Below the pieces are notes generated by a model. The model ran no database searches. It worked only from the letters and a program-made list of their open reading frames with translations, and had not been told where the DNA came from. Shown here piece by piece: positions 1-12,825 of a stretch of DNA of 64,000 bases. The stretch comes from Rhexocercosporidium sp. MPI-PUGE-AT-0058 (Eukaryota; Ascomycota; Leotiomycetes; Helotiales), in contig JAGTJL010000017.1 in assembly GCA_020746875.1 (NCBI GenBank), forward strand, positions 1,054,001 to 1,118,000, in the 5' to 3' direction. The translations under genes and the position numbers were made by a program. The stretch's first letter is position 1; every line of letters begins with the position of its first letter.

Positions 1-1199
1 GTCGTTTTGGGGGTTGTTGATGTCGAAGGAGGAGGATTTGTAGGAGGCATCCTTTTCGCGGTGCTTGACTCCAATGAAGAGCCAGCGCATTCCTCGGGCG
101 AATGCTTTCACCAAGTCCCATGGGTTCATGGCGTCAACGAAGGCTTTGATGCCGAGGAAACCGCCTTGTTTGGGTCCTAGCGAGTTCTTGAGGGGGGACA
201 TGGGATAGTCTGACCCCGAGGATGAAGAGGCGTATGGTTTCCAGGAGAAGGCGAAGAGATGTAGGATGGCGAATAGAGCCATCTCAATGCATAGAAGAAG
301 AGAGGGAATTCCGACTTTCAGGTCTGGATATGCGATTTTGGCTGTAGGGGAGACCACGTTCAAGGTTGATGAAGTAAGGATGCTGATCATGAATGACTGC
401 CAAAAGGACAGGAAAATGACCAATTTGATAGCCAGAACCTTGAGGAAAGGACTATGAGATGCAAGATCATGGCGGAGTTGAACGTAAAACTGGATCAAGC
501 AGTACATGGCAATTGTGACTGCCACGGATTCGATGACCAGAATCTGCTCGTGTTAGTCATGTTGAGAACGAAGCGGAGTAGAACATACCCAGATATGAGC
601 AAACACAGGCGAGTTAGAAGACTCGCAGTACTTTCCAAAATACTGCGTAACCACAGCGGTGACAGTCATGGAAACCCGAATAAAGCAGTAATGGTACACA
701 CCCGTCCAGATAATGTTGAACCAAGTCAAACCACTCCTAGGTGTCCTCCAGGGTCCTTTCTGTCCACAGCAGCAGGTCTTGAACCACGTTATTGGCCAGA
801 CCCAAGGTTTCGGCTCAATGCTTCGGAAATACATCTTCTGTTCGTGCAGATCGGGAGCGATGTAGTGGCAGAGGAGCGCGAAGAAGGAGGCGATGGCGAA
901 GGCTTCGTAGCAGTCGCATATTACTTGGAAGTAGACTGCGTGCCAGTAGAAGTAGAATTGGAGGAAGGACGCTGCGGCGTAGGTGGGGATCATGAAGAGG
1001 ATTCTGATGATGCTGGTTCTGTTAGCTGAATCCTAGGTACTTGCGCGCATGATGGAGAAACGTACTGTCTCTGTTCGTAAGGTTTCGTGTAATGCAACGC
1101 ATGCATCCAGATCAGGTAGAAAGAGAGGAGGATAGCTATGAAAGCGCAAGCAGCTGCGACAATCAAGCCTATGGTATGGAAAGTCATGGTGCCAACCAT
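1..1199 (-). CDS. Organic solute transporter alpha/TMEM184 (DUF300)-like membrane protein, C-terminus cut by window
   Basis: Multispanning membrane protein of the Ost-alpha/TMEM184 family. Family members act in solute transport or vacuolar membrane organisation; the substrate here is unknown. Exons read on the minus strand are 1199-1066, 1018-589 and 543-1 (continuing). Introns are 1065-1019 (GTACGT...CAG) and 588-544 (GTATGT...CAG). Family landmarks are present in order: HALHYTKPYEQR, then IIRILFMIPTYAAASF across the first junction, RDCYEAF-like CDCYEAFAIASFFALL, YCESSNSPVFAHIW, ESVAVTIAMYCLIQFY and FLSFWQS. An N-terminal hydrophobic helix lies at residues 8-32. After the last helices a hydrophilic tail begins (KHREKDASYKSSSFD) and runs off the window at base 1. 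The family call is firm; the start at 1199 is the first ATG before the first helix. Confidence 0.87.
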
Positions 1200-3223
1200 G
1201 GGTATTTCGGAGCTTCCGACTGTGTTTGTTAGAATATCTCCCTATGGAATGTGATTTAGAAACCTACTTCGCATTTCATCCAGCGTGGAATTGCATGTGC
1301 CGTTCAGTGTAAGCAGACCCATCTTTGCGGTTGTTGCTCATCCAGAGCGGTTCGAAAAGGAGCACCACGGCGCAAGTATTCAGGGTACCGTAACTGTCGT
1401 TCCTCGATCTCGCAGATTGTATCTATCTCTTTTCTGGTCTCCCTCCGATTGTTCGTTCGTGGTGTGCTGTCCACGGTTGTCGCAGATGTTCTCAGCGTTG
1501 TTGTATTTCATAAAAACGTCCTGGGCTCGCTGACACCTAAAGTTCTCCTCGCGCTATATGCCTTCCTATTTTGTTTTGAATTTCGTGAATGCTTGCGTAA
1601 AGATTCAAAGATGCGCCGAGCCAGTCCGCCGAGGAATATTCAAAGTCCGCGGTTCGTTCGGTGATTGTGGTCGTAGAAAGAAACGGAGCCCTGTCGCCCC
1701 AGCGTCGTACTGTATGTAAATAATCTCACTCCGCTCGTCAGAATCGGCCGTATCGTGTCGTCGTATCGTCCGTTGCCTCTTTCTTTCCTTCTTTCCTCTC
1801 TTTCTTCTCTTGCGCAAATTCAAATCGAGCGATCAAGTCCACTTCACGGTTCAAGCCAAACGAGCGCACGTTCTCTGAATATTGGGTCGTGGTGTTGGTG
1901 GGTGTTGGGTGCGAGAAGTGCTGTTGATGATCCAACTCCCCTCTCGCATCAGGACTGTGGCTTAGCCGGCTCGTGTCGCAGGCGTACGCATTTAGCTTGC
2001 AGGCAGACCGTGCAGGCCGTCGTCCCTCCTCCGCCGCGCCGTTCAGATCCAACGGGCGCCCGTCAGCCAGCCAGCCAAACCCACTCAAGATTTCCAAGCA
2101 CCAGTCAAGCAACTCTTGGCAGGAGACGACGGAGGCGGCGGTGCTTGAGCTTGGGATGGGGAATCTGAGTGGGCGATGTTTCTGATTTGCTGCGTCGGGA
2201 ATGTTTTTACTCTTTTTGTTTTCCATTTTCCGTTGCTTAAATTGTCCCTTTTGCTCACCTTGCTCCTCTTTCTCTCTCTCTTCAACTCACTACAGTAGTA
2301 CTGGAGACCTACCTATCAAGTATTTCCTTCATCAGCAGTCAAGTGGCACATGCGGAAGTACAACACATCATCTCTTGATAGAATCTGCAGCTACATCCTA
2401 CGAAATACAGCACGAGGAAGAATCCCCGATATCGAAATTTAGTAATTTACGCGATAACGCATCTTCACCCGAGCACTCACGAGCATGCGAGTAGCCTCAG
2501 CCCTTCTTTCTGACTTTCAGACAAGCCAAAACACCAGATGGTACATTCCCGATGAAACAGTGTTGGTCAGTCAGCTCCCCTGGACCACCTCACCAGTTCC
2601 TTCTCTCCATGTTCCTATCCCATTCATCCCACTCAAGTGCAATTCTCTCCATCCTGCTGCTAACTGTTGCTATAATCTTGGATAAAAGGAACAATTTTAC
2701 CATCCTACTTGATGTGTTGGCAAGAACTCAGCCAACCTCTCACCCCTCTCACTCCTTCCCACCATCAGCCTCCTCCATCCTTCCGTCATACTGCAGATCC
2801 TCATATGGCATTAGCGAGGCGACGCGAGGCAGATCGAAGATTTCCCATCCAGCTTCTCAATTGGCTGTCGCATTTCCATTCTTGTGCTTCAGAAATTCAG
2901 CTTGAGAAATACCCAGGACGACCTTGAGGTGTTAGGCGCACGTCTGCGTGGCTGTGTTGTGTTGTGTTGTGTTATGTTGTGTTATGTTGTGTTAGGTGAT
3001 GTGTCCCAGGTATCATCCTGAAACCCAGCTCCTGGATATTTATCAGGCCTTTGATATACCACCACGTGAGAGCTAATGGATTCTCGAATTTTTGTTTTGA
3101 TTTCGGGAAAATACCAGTTCCATTGCCACAAAGGCCAAACATAGGACATGTGCGCCAGGAATAACTCCCCCTCCAACATTTTACAATCCCATAATCCTAC
3201 ACCCCGGCGGCAGAACACGGAGC
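1200..3223. other. Intergenic region, no convincing gene
   Basis: This 2 kb gap lies upstream of the Ost-alpha-like gene and downstream of Ku70. Open frames of 60-160 codons occur on both strands around 1738-2226 but overlap each other, are biased by C/T-rich runs, and match no family I know. The pyrimidine-rich block near 1770-1820 and 2220-2285 looks like promoter or leader sequence. I see no gene here that I can support. Confidence 0.5.
2952..2995. repeat. GTGTT/ATGTT pentanucleotide microsatellite
   Basis: About eight head-to-tail units of TGTGT/TGTTA type form an imperfect five-base tandem repeat just downstream of the Ku70 stop codon. It should be length-variable between strains. Confidence 0.85.
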
Positions 3224-5263
3224 TCAGTTATCCTCTACCCATTGCTCAATTCTCTCAACCAAATCTCCCTTCTTCCCCGAACTAGCCAATCCCTTTGAGA
3301 CCAACCAATCCCTCAATTCAGGCATGGTATATTTCGAGAGATTTCCAGCAACCACAACCTTCTTCAAGTCGTCATGGCTCATACCCTCCAAGCCTTTCTT
3401 CTCCGTCTTGACCCGTTTAGGCGGAGCTTCATCTCCATCGCTGCCACGCTTCAATCTCGCGCCATCAACGCCACCATATTGTGCCTTCGTATATGCATGA
3501 CTCTGCTCTTCCAAGATTTGACCCCAATTTTTGATGTACTCGCCAGCTCGCTTGTTGATCTGACGGAACTTGGGAATTGTTTTGTCTTCGATTGGTTTTG
3601 GAAGCTCCTCATCCAGTGCCATGGCTTGGAGGACTTTGTAGTGCCATTGAAGGGCAGGATTCGAATATTTCGTTGGATCATAGATCGCCTTGGGAAGTTG
3701 CAATTGTCTTACGACCATTCGCATCTGATCAATCAATTCCTCGCCTGCAACAAGTGGCTTGGGGACTTGGGGAGGCTCTCGTATATCGTCCGCAAAGGGG
3801 ATAGGATATAGCCATAGCCCAGGCGGAATGACTTGTGCCCCTGAAACGTCGTCGAATCTCTCTGCAGAAGGTAGGATGGCAACAATGAGAGGAGCAGCAT
3901 TAGCCCGAGCAACGAACCATGCCAGACCCATAATTTTATCCTTCTGCAGCTTCTGCCACAACGCCGCAAAAGTCCGGGTGGAGCCAATGTACCCATCCTC
4001 GCTTGGGTAGATAAATGTCGCTTTCTTGACAGCAGCCCATATTGGAAGCATAGACTGTGGCTTGAATCCAATGATCCTCAGAACAGGTGACTCCCATGAC
4101 TTGAGCTTCTTCTGTTGCTCAGCTGTAAAGACGACCTGACTACCGCCAAACTTATAGGCTTTTTTGATCTCCGTTTTGTCGACTAGAGAGTTATCTCCCT
4201 CTCTGAACCTGCTCGAGACGCCTTCGGCTAATTGTAGTTTCTCACCTTGCTCGTAAATAAAGCAAGATCTGGCAGGTACTTGCCTCTGAAGTAGATTGTA
4301 GCCCTTGACTGAGATTGTAAGATTGGGACTGAGTTCGAATGGCAGGTTCGAAAATAGGGTTCTCTTTGCAACCTGTTTCGAGTTGATGTCCGATATGAGA
4401 CTGTTGAGAAGAGAAATACCTTCTCCGGAGGATTTGAGATTCGATGACACCACAGCAAGGTCTTCTCCTTCAGTAGGATCTCGGTAAATGATATCCTAGA
4501 CAGTTAGTAGAGTTTCGCGGGTCGGAAAATGGACAACATACATCATAGAATTTTGATCGATCGAATTCATGGTTAGGATGCGAAATGGGGAAAAGGTCAA
4601 TGATGACACCTAAATCGTACAAATCCTTTGCTCTGACCGTAGCTTGTGATCTCGCCGCCTTGTCTGAAGAATGTGGATCATCTCTATCAGTGATGATGAA
4701 CAAACGTCGAGATCCGAAATTGGGCGCTCTAGTCGTGAAGATCTGATTTGCGCAGAACAGCATATTTGACATGGAGGCTGGCTCTTCAGAAGGCACAAGC
4801 AATTTCTCGGCATCTTCCTTATTTTCTCCAATCTTCAACAGCTCCTTAACGTCGGCAGCAGATGGAATGCCCAGGTCACACAGCAGGTAGCAGTGCGGGT
4901 ATGCGATCGATCCTCGACTGCTTGTATCCTCGTCCTGGAACTTCGACTTTTCCGTACCAAAGAGCAGGACTCCCATCATGTCCTTGGGACTGGATATGAT
5001 ACGCTGTGTCATGATCTCGTAGGCGCATTTGATGGCTGCAAGTGTAGGACTATCTGTTCCAGCCTTCTTGTCGTCGGATGGGGGAGGAGGCGCAAGCATG
5101 GAAGAGCTAACATCGATGGCGAATAGTATGGCATCTTTCTGCGTGATGTAGTTCTGTGATTGTTAGAAGGAAGATGCGATGGGAGTTGGGAGCTTACGCT
5201 CTCATCATAATCCTCCTCGTCTTCTTCCTCCTCGGCTTTCCACGATGGCTTGGACTCTGCCAT
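3224..5263 (-). CDS. ku70: Ku70, DNA end-binding subunit of the non-homologous end-joining Ku heterodimer
   Basis: Nuclear protein that pairs with Ku80 to encircle broken DNA ends and start non-homologous end joining, and that also acts at telomeres. Exons are 5263-5198, 5153-4542 and 4495-3224, with introns 5197-5154 and 4541-4496; the product is 649 residues, the usual fungal size. It opens with an acidic stretch, then the von Willebrand-like alpha/beta domain ([13 protein letters not shown], then [24 protein letters not shown]). The Ku core beta-barrel region follows ([36 protein letters not shown]). A C-terminal SAP DNA-binding helix pair ([29 protein letters not shown]) ends the protein; it marks Ku70 rather than Ku80. 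The start MAESKPSW precedes an acidic run typical of fungal Ku70. It is divergent from ferrochelatase. Confidence 0.95.
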
Positions 5264-5626
5264 GTTGCTGGCAACTGTGTAGGATGTCGGATTTTTTGTG
5301 TCGATGTGACTCCACGGATGATAGTCGGTGGAAGAATGAGGGTTGTGTTTGCAAAGCGGCAATAGTAAACCCAAACAGGCAGACGCGTTCGCAACCACGA
5401 AAGCACGTGAAGCCCCTCTTCAAATCGACGAGCTATCATTGGCCAGCCAACAGCTCGGCATCTCAAACTCCGTCACACAGCTAACCCCTGTACATTTTAA
5501 CTTCTGAGTGGTGTTCAAGTTCGCCTTGAAGCTATGCTTATAGCCTACTACTTGGGCAAACAACCCAACCTCGGGATGTTTATATCATAACACATCTCTT
5601 CCGTTGTGCCCATTACATCCCTCAAC
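5264..5626. promoter_or_regulatory. Shared divergent promoter region of Ku70 and ferrochelatase
   Basis: Only 363 bases separate the start codons of the two divergent genes, so both promoters must lie here or overlap. No clear TATA box was seen apart from a weak TATATCATAA near 5581-5590 on the ferrochelatase side. Confidence 0.5.
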
Positions 5627-7024
<1,398 letters not shown>

Positions 7025-8007
7025 ATAAGGGGATGGAGGGTAGAATGAGGGGGGAGGTCCAGGAAGTGTACGTTAGGCAATGCGCACTGTATATATTGCT
7101 CTGGTTACTAAAAATTGAAGTTATTCAACGCATTTGGAATGACGGAACGGAGTTTAGACGCCTTGGTGTCCTCATTGCCAGGGTGGCGTGGAGGATATGC
7201 AGCTAGGGATGCATTATGTCACCACTCGATCTCTTGGAGATCCAAGCCTCGGAGTTCAAAATCAATACTCCGTGCCTGGAAGTTTGTTTTGTAATCGTCA
7301 ACAAGAACAAAAAACAAGACTAGAACATGATTAAATAGTAATGTGTAGGGGATATGTAAATGCCACGCATTCAATTAAGCAACGACACCATTAGATGTTA
7401 GATGTCAAAATCAGCAGTTGTTCAAGCTCATGCTGTAAGATGCCAGCATGGCACTTATCTGATCGAAACCACACAGTCTTCCAATCGGCATGTAAAAGCT
7501 TCCCGCTCGATTATCAAGCACCCAGCGCACTGGCAAAAGCAACATTCCGGTGTAATCCACAATTCCTAGAATGCCATGTCTTGATACGTCAGTAATGTTT
7601 CCAGTCTCTATTCCCAGCAAATGAGAGCTCTTTACGTACTTCGGATATATCGAAGCACTGGCCTTGCTGATAGCCCAAGCTTGGACATGCTGCTGCCCTG
7701 CCCTGTGCGGGCCACGGCTCAATCAATGAGCCCAGCACCATCCTAACAGGGAAGCTGATGAGGACGACATCCTGATACAGTACCATCCTTCTTATCACGC
7801 CTCCTCATTCTCCTTTCTTTTATCATGATCTTGCTCCCATACATCGCACACATACGAAAGATTGAAGTCTAGAAAGCTGCGCTTCAGACAATCAAGCTGG
7901 ACGCATTTCGAGGTCTGCTCCGCTCTTGCGACAGCCGAACGATCCAGGCCAGGCACAGAACCACCACCCACCCACGCAATAAGCTTACACAAGAGACGGG
8001 TACAACC
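7025..8007. other. Intergenic region downstream of ferrochelatase
   Basis: About 1 kb between two convincing same-strand genes. It holds the ferrochelatase 3' end and the MFS promoter. Open frames near 7411-7722 and 7795-8235 on the minus strand overlap the MFS first exon or lack any family features. No gene is supported. Confidence 0.5.
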
Positions 8008-9968
8008 ATGAACGGCGGCAGTGGCACCGAGGATACGGCGCGAGGTGGCTACAATGGAGACAGAGATACAGGAAAAGACATCTGGGGTGCAAAGAATTCC
8101 CTGAGAAGGCATGCCGGCCTGGACAAGATACAAGGAGAGAGCGAGGTTACCCCACTGCTGGCAAGTGGGAGCAGTGCGTCGGGGAGTAATGGACAGAGGG
8201 ATGGAAATGGAGATGCGCCGCAGTGGGAGGGCCATGCGGATTTCGAGGGCTTAAATTGGAAGCATAAACCATCTGTGAGTTGGGCTGGTCTAAGTTGAGG
8301 CTTTGGGGGCAGTGGTGCTGATAGTGCTGGTAGATGTTCTGGCTGTTGCCACCATTCTTCTTCTTTGCGACGGCAGTTGGGGGGATCATGGTCCCGAAGC
8401 TCAATCTACTTCTCTCTCTTGTATGCCGCGAGTATTTCCTGGAGAAGTCTTCCTCGGATCCACATTACATCCTCACGCCCGTTATTCTGGGCTCCAGTAA
8501 TCCCCAATGTCGAATCCCGGAAGTCCAAGCACTGGCCACAAAGTTCACGTTGTATATCACAATGACTACTGGGGTCTTGAGTGCATTTATGTCTCCAAGG
8601 ATCGGGGCTTGGTCTGATCGTTACGGACGGTTGAAACTCCTCACTATTACCAGTGCAGGTGCTTTGATTGGCGAAGTCATCACTATCATTGTGGCGACTT
8701 ATCCGGACCGATTCAACTACAACTGGATTCTCTTTGGCTCTGCATTTGACGGCTTATGCGGCTCTTTTACAACCGGAATGGCTCTGACGCACGCCTATGC
8801 AGCAGATTGCACTCCTCCTCCAAAGCGAGCAGTTGCTTTCGGGTATTTCCATGCCTGTCTCTTCGCAGGCATAGCAATTGGACCTCTCATTGCAGCTCTC
8901 CTCGTCAAACTGACCGATTCGATCATCACACCATTCTACTTCGCTCTCTCAATCCACGCATTCTTCATCTCCTTCATCCTCTTGTTTGTACCTGAATCTT
9001 TGACCAAGAAACGTCAAGAGCAAGCTCAAGCAAGACACCTTGTAGAATCCGGTCGTTTTGTCAATGCAGATGGTGAAGTCGGTACTGTTGTCAACGAATC
9101 TGGTCAGACAGGCCTACTTGCCTTCACTAGGAATGCCAACATCTTTGAGCCACTGAAGATTCTCTGGCCAACCGGTCCAGGTACCTCCAACAAACTGCGC
9201 GCCAACCTCATCCTTCTGTCTACAGTCGACACCATCGTCTTCGGCGTTGCAATGGGAGCAATGACAGTTATCGTCTACTACCTTGGTTTCCAATTCGGCT
9301 GGGAAACACCCGAAATCAGCGTCTTCTCATCCGTCGTCAACATCTTTCGCGTTTCAGCCCTCGTCATCGCCCTCCCCCTCCTCAACTACCTCGTCCGCAC
9401 CCGTCGAGCAAACCGCGAACGCCGAGAATCAGGATTTGCTGTACCCCAGCCAAACAGCGGCTCCGACTTCCTCGATCTCGCTATCATCCGTGTAGCTGTT
9501 GTGTGTGAAATCATTGGCTTTGCAGGATATACTGCCGCTCGGACACCAGCACTATTCGTGATTTCTGGTATTATTGCTTCACTTGGAGGAGTCGGTAGTC
9601 CGACTTTACAATCCGCTCTCACGAAACACGTACCGCACGACCGAATCGGACAGCTCCTCGGCGCAACGGGCTTGCTACACGCCTTGGCGAGAGTGGTGTG
9701 TCCGTTGATCTTCAACTCGATCTACGCGACTACTGTTGGGACGTTTCCACAGACTGTGTTTGCGGTGTTAACTGCTTGTTTCGTGGTGGCGTCTCTGTGT
9801 ACATGGTTTATTAGTCCTAATAGTTCGTCCTTCTCTCCTCTCCTTTTCAGTTTTTCTAGCTTACACAATCTAGTCTACCTCGAAAACCCAATAACAGTCA
9901 ACAAGCAACCGCCCCGCGTAGATCTCGATCCAGATATTCTCGTAGACGAAGAGATCGCTAACCTCTAA
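8008..9968 (+). CDS. Major facilitator superfamily transporter, DHA1/tetracycline-resistance-like
   Basis: Plasma-membrane or organellar secondary transporter; the substrate cannot be told from sequence. Exons are 8008-8274 and 8334-9968, with an intron 8275-8333 (GTGAGT...TAG); the product is about 633 residues. A hydrophilic N-terminus of about 89 residues ends KHKPS. The first helix follows (WLLPPFFFFATAVGGIMVPK) and then LLSLVCREYF, a typical fungal feature. MFS motif A after helix 2 reads GAWSDRYGRLKLL. Roughly twelve hydrophobic segments can be counted with a long central loop (about residues 310-345 of the full protein). A second, in-frame 51-nt intron is possible at 9823-9873 (GTTCGT...TAG); splicing it would remove a Ser/Phe/Leu-rich stretch absent from typical relatives. 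The call rests on the helix pattern and motif A. Confidence 0.88.
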
Positions 9969-11481
9969 TACATTCCCTTTCTGCACATACGTCACAACAG
10001 ACACGTATGACGAGTATCTTTTTCAATTTTCAACAGTACAGAATGCCAGGACGCAGATTTTCCTTAGTACAGTACAGAAGCATGCGCGCATTGTCATCAT
10101 TTGTTCTTGGTTTGGTTTGGCACGATTTTGCTTGGACGCGTTTGGAGTTGGGTGCATCTTGGTTGGGCTGGGACCGAGATATACACGGATCTGGACCTTG
10201 GTTTTGACGCCATGATAGACTTTAGATGAGTTGGATCGGGTTTGGCGTGGCATGTGACGGCACAGCAACTGGTCATTTGAATTGTATATGCTTGTATGAG
10301 GTTGATATTATGAATCTTAGAGTTTTATGACCGCTTGTTTCGCTCCCGCTTTCCTATCTGTGATTTTTCAATCGCGAAGAGATGTGACTGTGACTTGTTA
10401 GGTATCTGATCCTTAATGCTCGCCAATAACATTCCCAGTGAGACTGTATTCATCCACCTCTGTATTCCTCTTGAAAACTGCATCTCCATCCCATGCCCCT
10501 TAACCCATTGTCCGTTTCTCCTCTCCATTCTGCACCTATCAGCCCCACCCACATCTTTCCACTCCATTCAATCCCATTCCATCTGAATTGCGTCTCGTCC
10601 CTCCTCCTAACCATTCAATTCTCTTTCTCTCCATACATCGCTAAGACTCAACGTGACGCACCAAGTTTTTCTTCATCCCCCACCATTAAAATAATCAAAG
10701 CCCACCGTCAACCCCCAAAATTCTGGTCAGCCAACCGCCTCACTTAATTTGATAAACGAGCCAGCACATTCCATTGCACAGTATGAATTTCACACGATAG
10801 CTTAATTCTAAAGTCCTTTCATTTTGCCCGTGGGATTACCGTAGCTCGCCAAAGCAGTTTTGTGATGTCCACAGTCTTTAGAATAATAGAATATCAAATG
10901 GACATAGTTAAGGCTAAAGTCTAGTCGGCTCACAACTAACACCCTCGCTTAAGAAAGGGGGCCCGCCTATTATTTCTCACCATAGCTTCATTATAGCCTC
11001 GGTACAACGCAATGAAAGGGCAAAATGCACCCATTAGCACCTACCCTACCCTCTAAATCAGTCTATAATACCTAAAACCACCCCGTCTAGGTCTAAACTG
11101 AAGCCTAAGATCGTAGTTAGTTTTATTTTAGCGAGAAGTCACAAGTGAGGTAGTTTTGCTCGCTTAACTATCAACATGACGATTGCGCACCAAGCTAGAA
11201 TTTTGAGGTGGTCAGTCCAGATGTTAAGGATGGGTATGTTAAATTCCGCCGTGGTTTCTGAGATTGTGCTTTCTTTTTATTTCTTCAGCACATATCACTT
11301 ATGTTCGGCTTCAACCTCTTTGCTATCGCTTTACTTTCAGCTCTTCGGCCAGTCAGTCAGTCATCTATTTATCATATTATCACCACTCGTCGTAACAGTC
11401 AGCAGCAATAAGCTTCAACGAAATTCCAGTCCTCAAAAAGGAAACAAGAGAGAGAAAGTCCCTCCAGCGCACACGTCCGGA
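9969..11481. other. Intergenic region, AT-rich in its second half
   Basis: This 1.5 kb gap holds the end of the MFS transcript and the leader of the first F-box-like gene. A frame from 11176 is continuous with that gene but the added part is hydrophobic and unlike the rest, so it is taken as untranslated leader. From about 10750 to 11170 the sequence is AT-rich and stop-dense. GTACAGTAC-type palindromes lie at 10067-10077. No other gene is supported. Confidence 0.45.
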
Positions 11482-12825
11482 ATGGCGCCCTCAACTCCCA
11501 ACACCGCCTCAACTCCAAGATCAAGAACCCCCAACTCCCTCCATAGAGTCAACAAGACCAAAACCCACGCACAACGAAAAATAGATCTCAGAATCCTGAA
11601 ACTCGCTCAACAATATATTCGACGAGGCACAAGATCTGATCCGATTGACGTCGATGTCTTGATGGATGATGTCGAGACTCTTTTCCCTAGATACGAAGGA
11701 GATAGCCGAGCACGATTGACCTGCAATTCGGGGGGTGTTGATGTGATTGAGCTGGACGACAAGGCGGAGATAGAGATTGTTGTTAAGCGAGTGGTTTCTG
11801 ATGATGAGGATGAGAATGAAGTTGAGGATGAAGTTGAGGAAGATAGTCTTTTTGTAACGAGGGAGAATACTCCTGAGGAATCCGAAGAGGAGAGCCCGTT
11901 TGTTACGCGAGCTTCAACACCGGAAGAAGAATCGCTCTTCGTCACTAGAGACTCCACACCACAAGCCGACAACAACAGCACATTAGAGGAAGTGTCTGAC
12001 GAAGACGAAGAAGGAGCTGACCAGGTCATCATCCCAATCCCCCTTCACAGCACCCCACCAATCTCCCAATCCGAATCAGCCTTCCTCACCACCTTCCCGA
12101 CGGAGATCCACCTCCAAATAATGGACCACCTCCAACACATCCGTCACACCATCACCCTCCTCCCAGGAGCCGAACACACACATCCCCTCATCTCCCTCTC
12201 CCGCACAAGCCGCATCCTCTACCACACCTTCCACACCTGGCTCCGCCAACAACCCCTCCGTGAATACACGCTCCACCCGCGCTTCGGGCTCTTCATCCCG
12301 CGCCTCACAGTCTTCAAGATCTGCTGGATAGGCGACATCGAAGGCCGCAATTGCGACCAGAGAGTCGATCAGATGTTCCAACGTATCTACAGTCCCGCTA
12401 TGGCCGCTCGCCATCTGCAATGTCTGGAAATCTGGCAAGTAGGGATGAACGCAACAAGTTCCATCCACCATTCTCTCATCAATCTTATCGTGCCACCGCA
12501 GTCGCCGTACAGTATTAGACCGGCGCAGCATGAGGCTGATAGTCCGAGTTCGGGGGTTTATGATTTTCCTGTTTTGGATGTGAGGTATGCGAGGCATGAT
12601 GAGGATTGGGAAGAGAGGGTTAGAAAGGAGAAGATGGATGTTTTGATGGGGTTGCCTGTGAGAATATGGACGAGGGATCTGGAGACGTATTCGGAGAGGC
12701 AGGAGGTGGTGTTGAGTCATCCCTGTAGTAGTGGGGTGATGGAGAGGAGGAATGAGGAGGAGTGTGGCAGGTTAGATCCGAAGCCTTTCTTTGGGTGGGA
12801 GGGGAGCTTTATGTTTAGGAATTAG
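11482..12825 (+). CDS. F-box-like protein (tandem family, copy 1)
   Basis: Single-exon frame of 447 residues starting at MAPSTPNTAS. The same frame is open back to ATG 11176, but those 102 codons are hydrophobic and leader-like, so the internal start is preferred. The N-terminal half is basic, then strongly acidic and Ser/Thr-rich, with three repeats of the form S-x-FVTR-xx-TPEE around residues 126-162. The F-box-like motif begins FPTEIHLQIMDHL at about residue 208, followed by LISLSRTSRILYHTF and LTVFKICWIGDI, which match the layout of the neighbouring copies. F-box-like proteins usually act as substrate adaptors of SCF ubiquitin ligases; that role is inferred. The family resembles fungal F-box/2EXR-type proteins, with no exact member recognised. 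Confidence 0.7.
   Translation: MAPSTPNTASTPRSRTPNSLHRVNKTKTHAQRKIDLRILKLAQQYIRRGTRSDPIDVDVLMDDVETLFPRYEGDSRARLTCNSGGVDVIELDDKAEIEIVVKRVVSDDEDENEVEDEVEEDSLFVTRENTPEESEEESPFVTRASTPEEESLFVTRDSTPQADNNSTLEEVSDEDEEGADQVIIPIPLHSTPPISQSESAFLTTFPTEIHLQIMDHLQHIRHTITLLPGAEHTHPLISLSRTSRILYHTFHTWLRQQPLREYTLHPRFGLFIPRLTVFKICWIGDIEGRNCDQRVDQMFQRIYSPAMAARHLQCLEIWQVGMNATSSIHHSLINLIVPPQSPYSIRPAQHEADSPSSGVYDFPVLDVRYARHDEDWEERVRKEKMDVLMGLPVRIWTRDLETYSERQEVVLSHPCSSGVMERRNEEECGRLDPKPFFGWEGSFMFRN

Noticed and set aside
454..1029. Plus-strand open frame of 191 codons
   Set aside because: It lies opposite exons 1-3 of the Ost-alpha-like gene, whose protein is clearly conserved; the plus frame has no family features.
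1738..2226. Minus-strand frame of 162 codons and overlapping plus-strand frame 1755-2168
   Set aside because: Both are driven by C/T-rich and A/G-rich low-complexity sequence, overlap on opposite strands and show no domain.
11176..11481. N-terminal extension of F-box-like copy 1
   Set aside because: The added 102 codons are hydrophobic and unlike the rest; the start at 11482 gives a clean basic then acidic N-terminus. The upstream start cannot be fully excluded.
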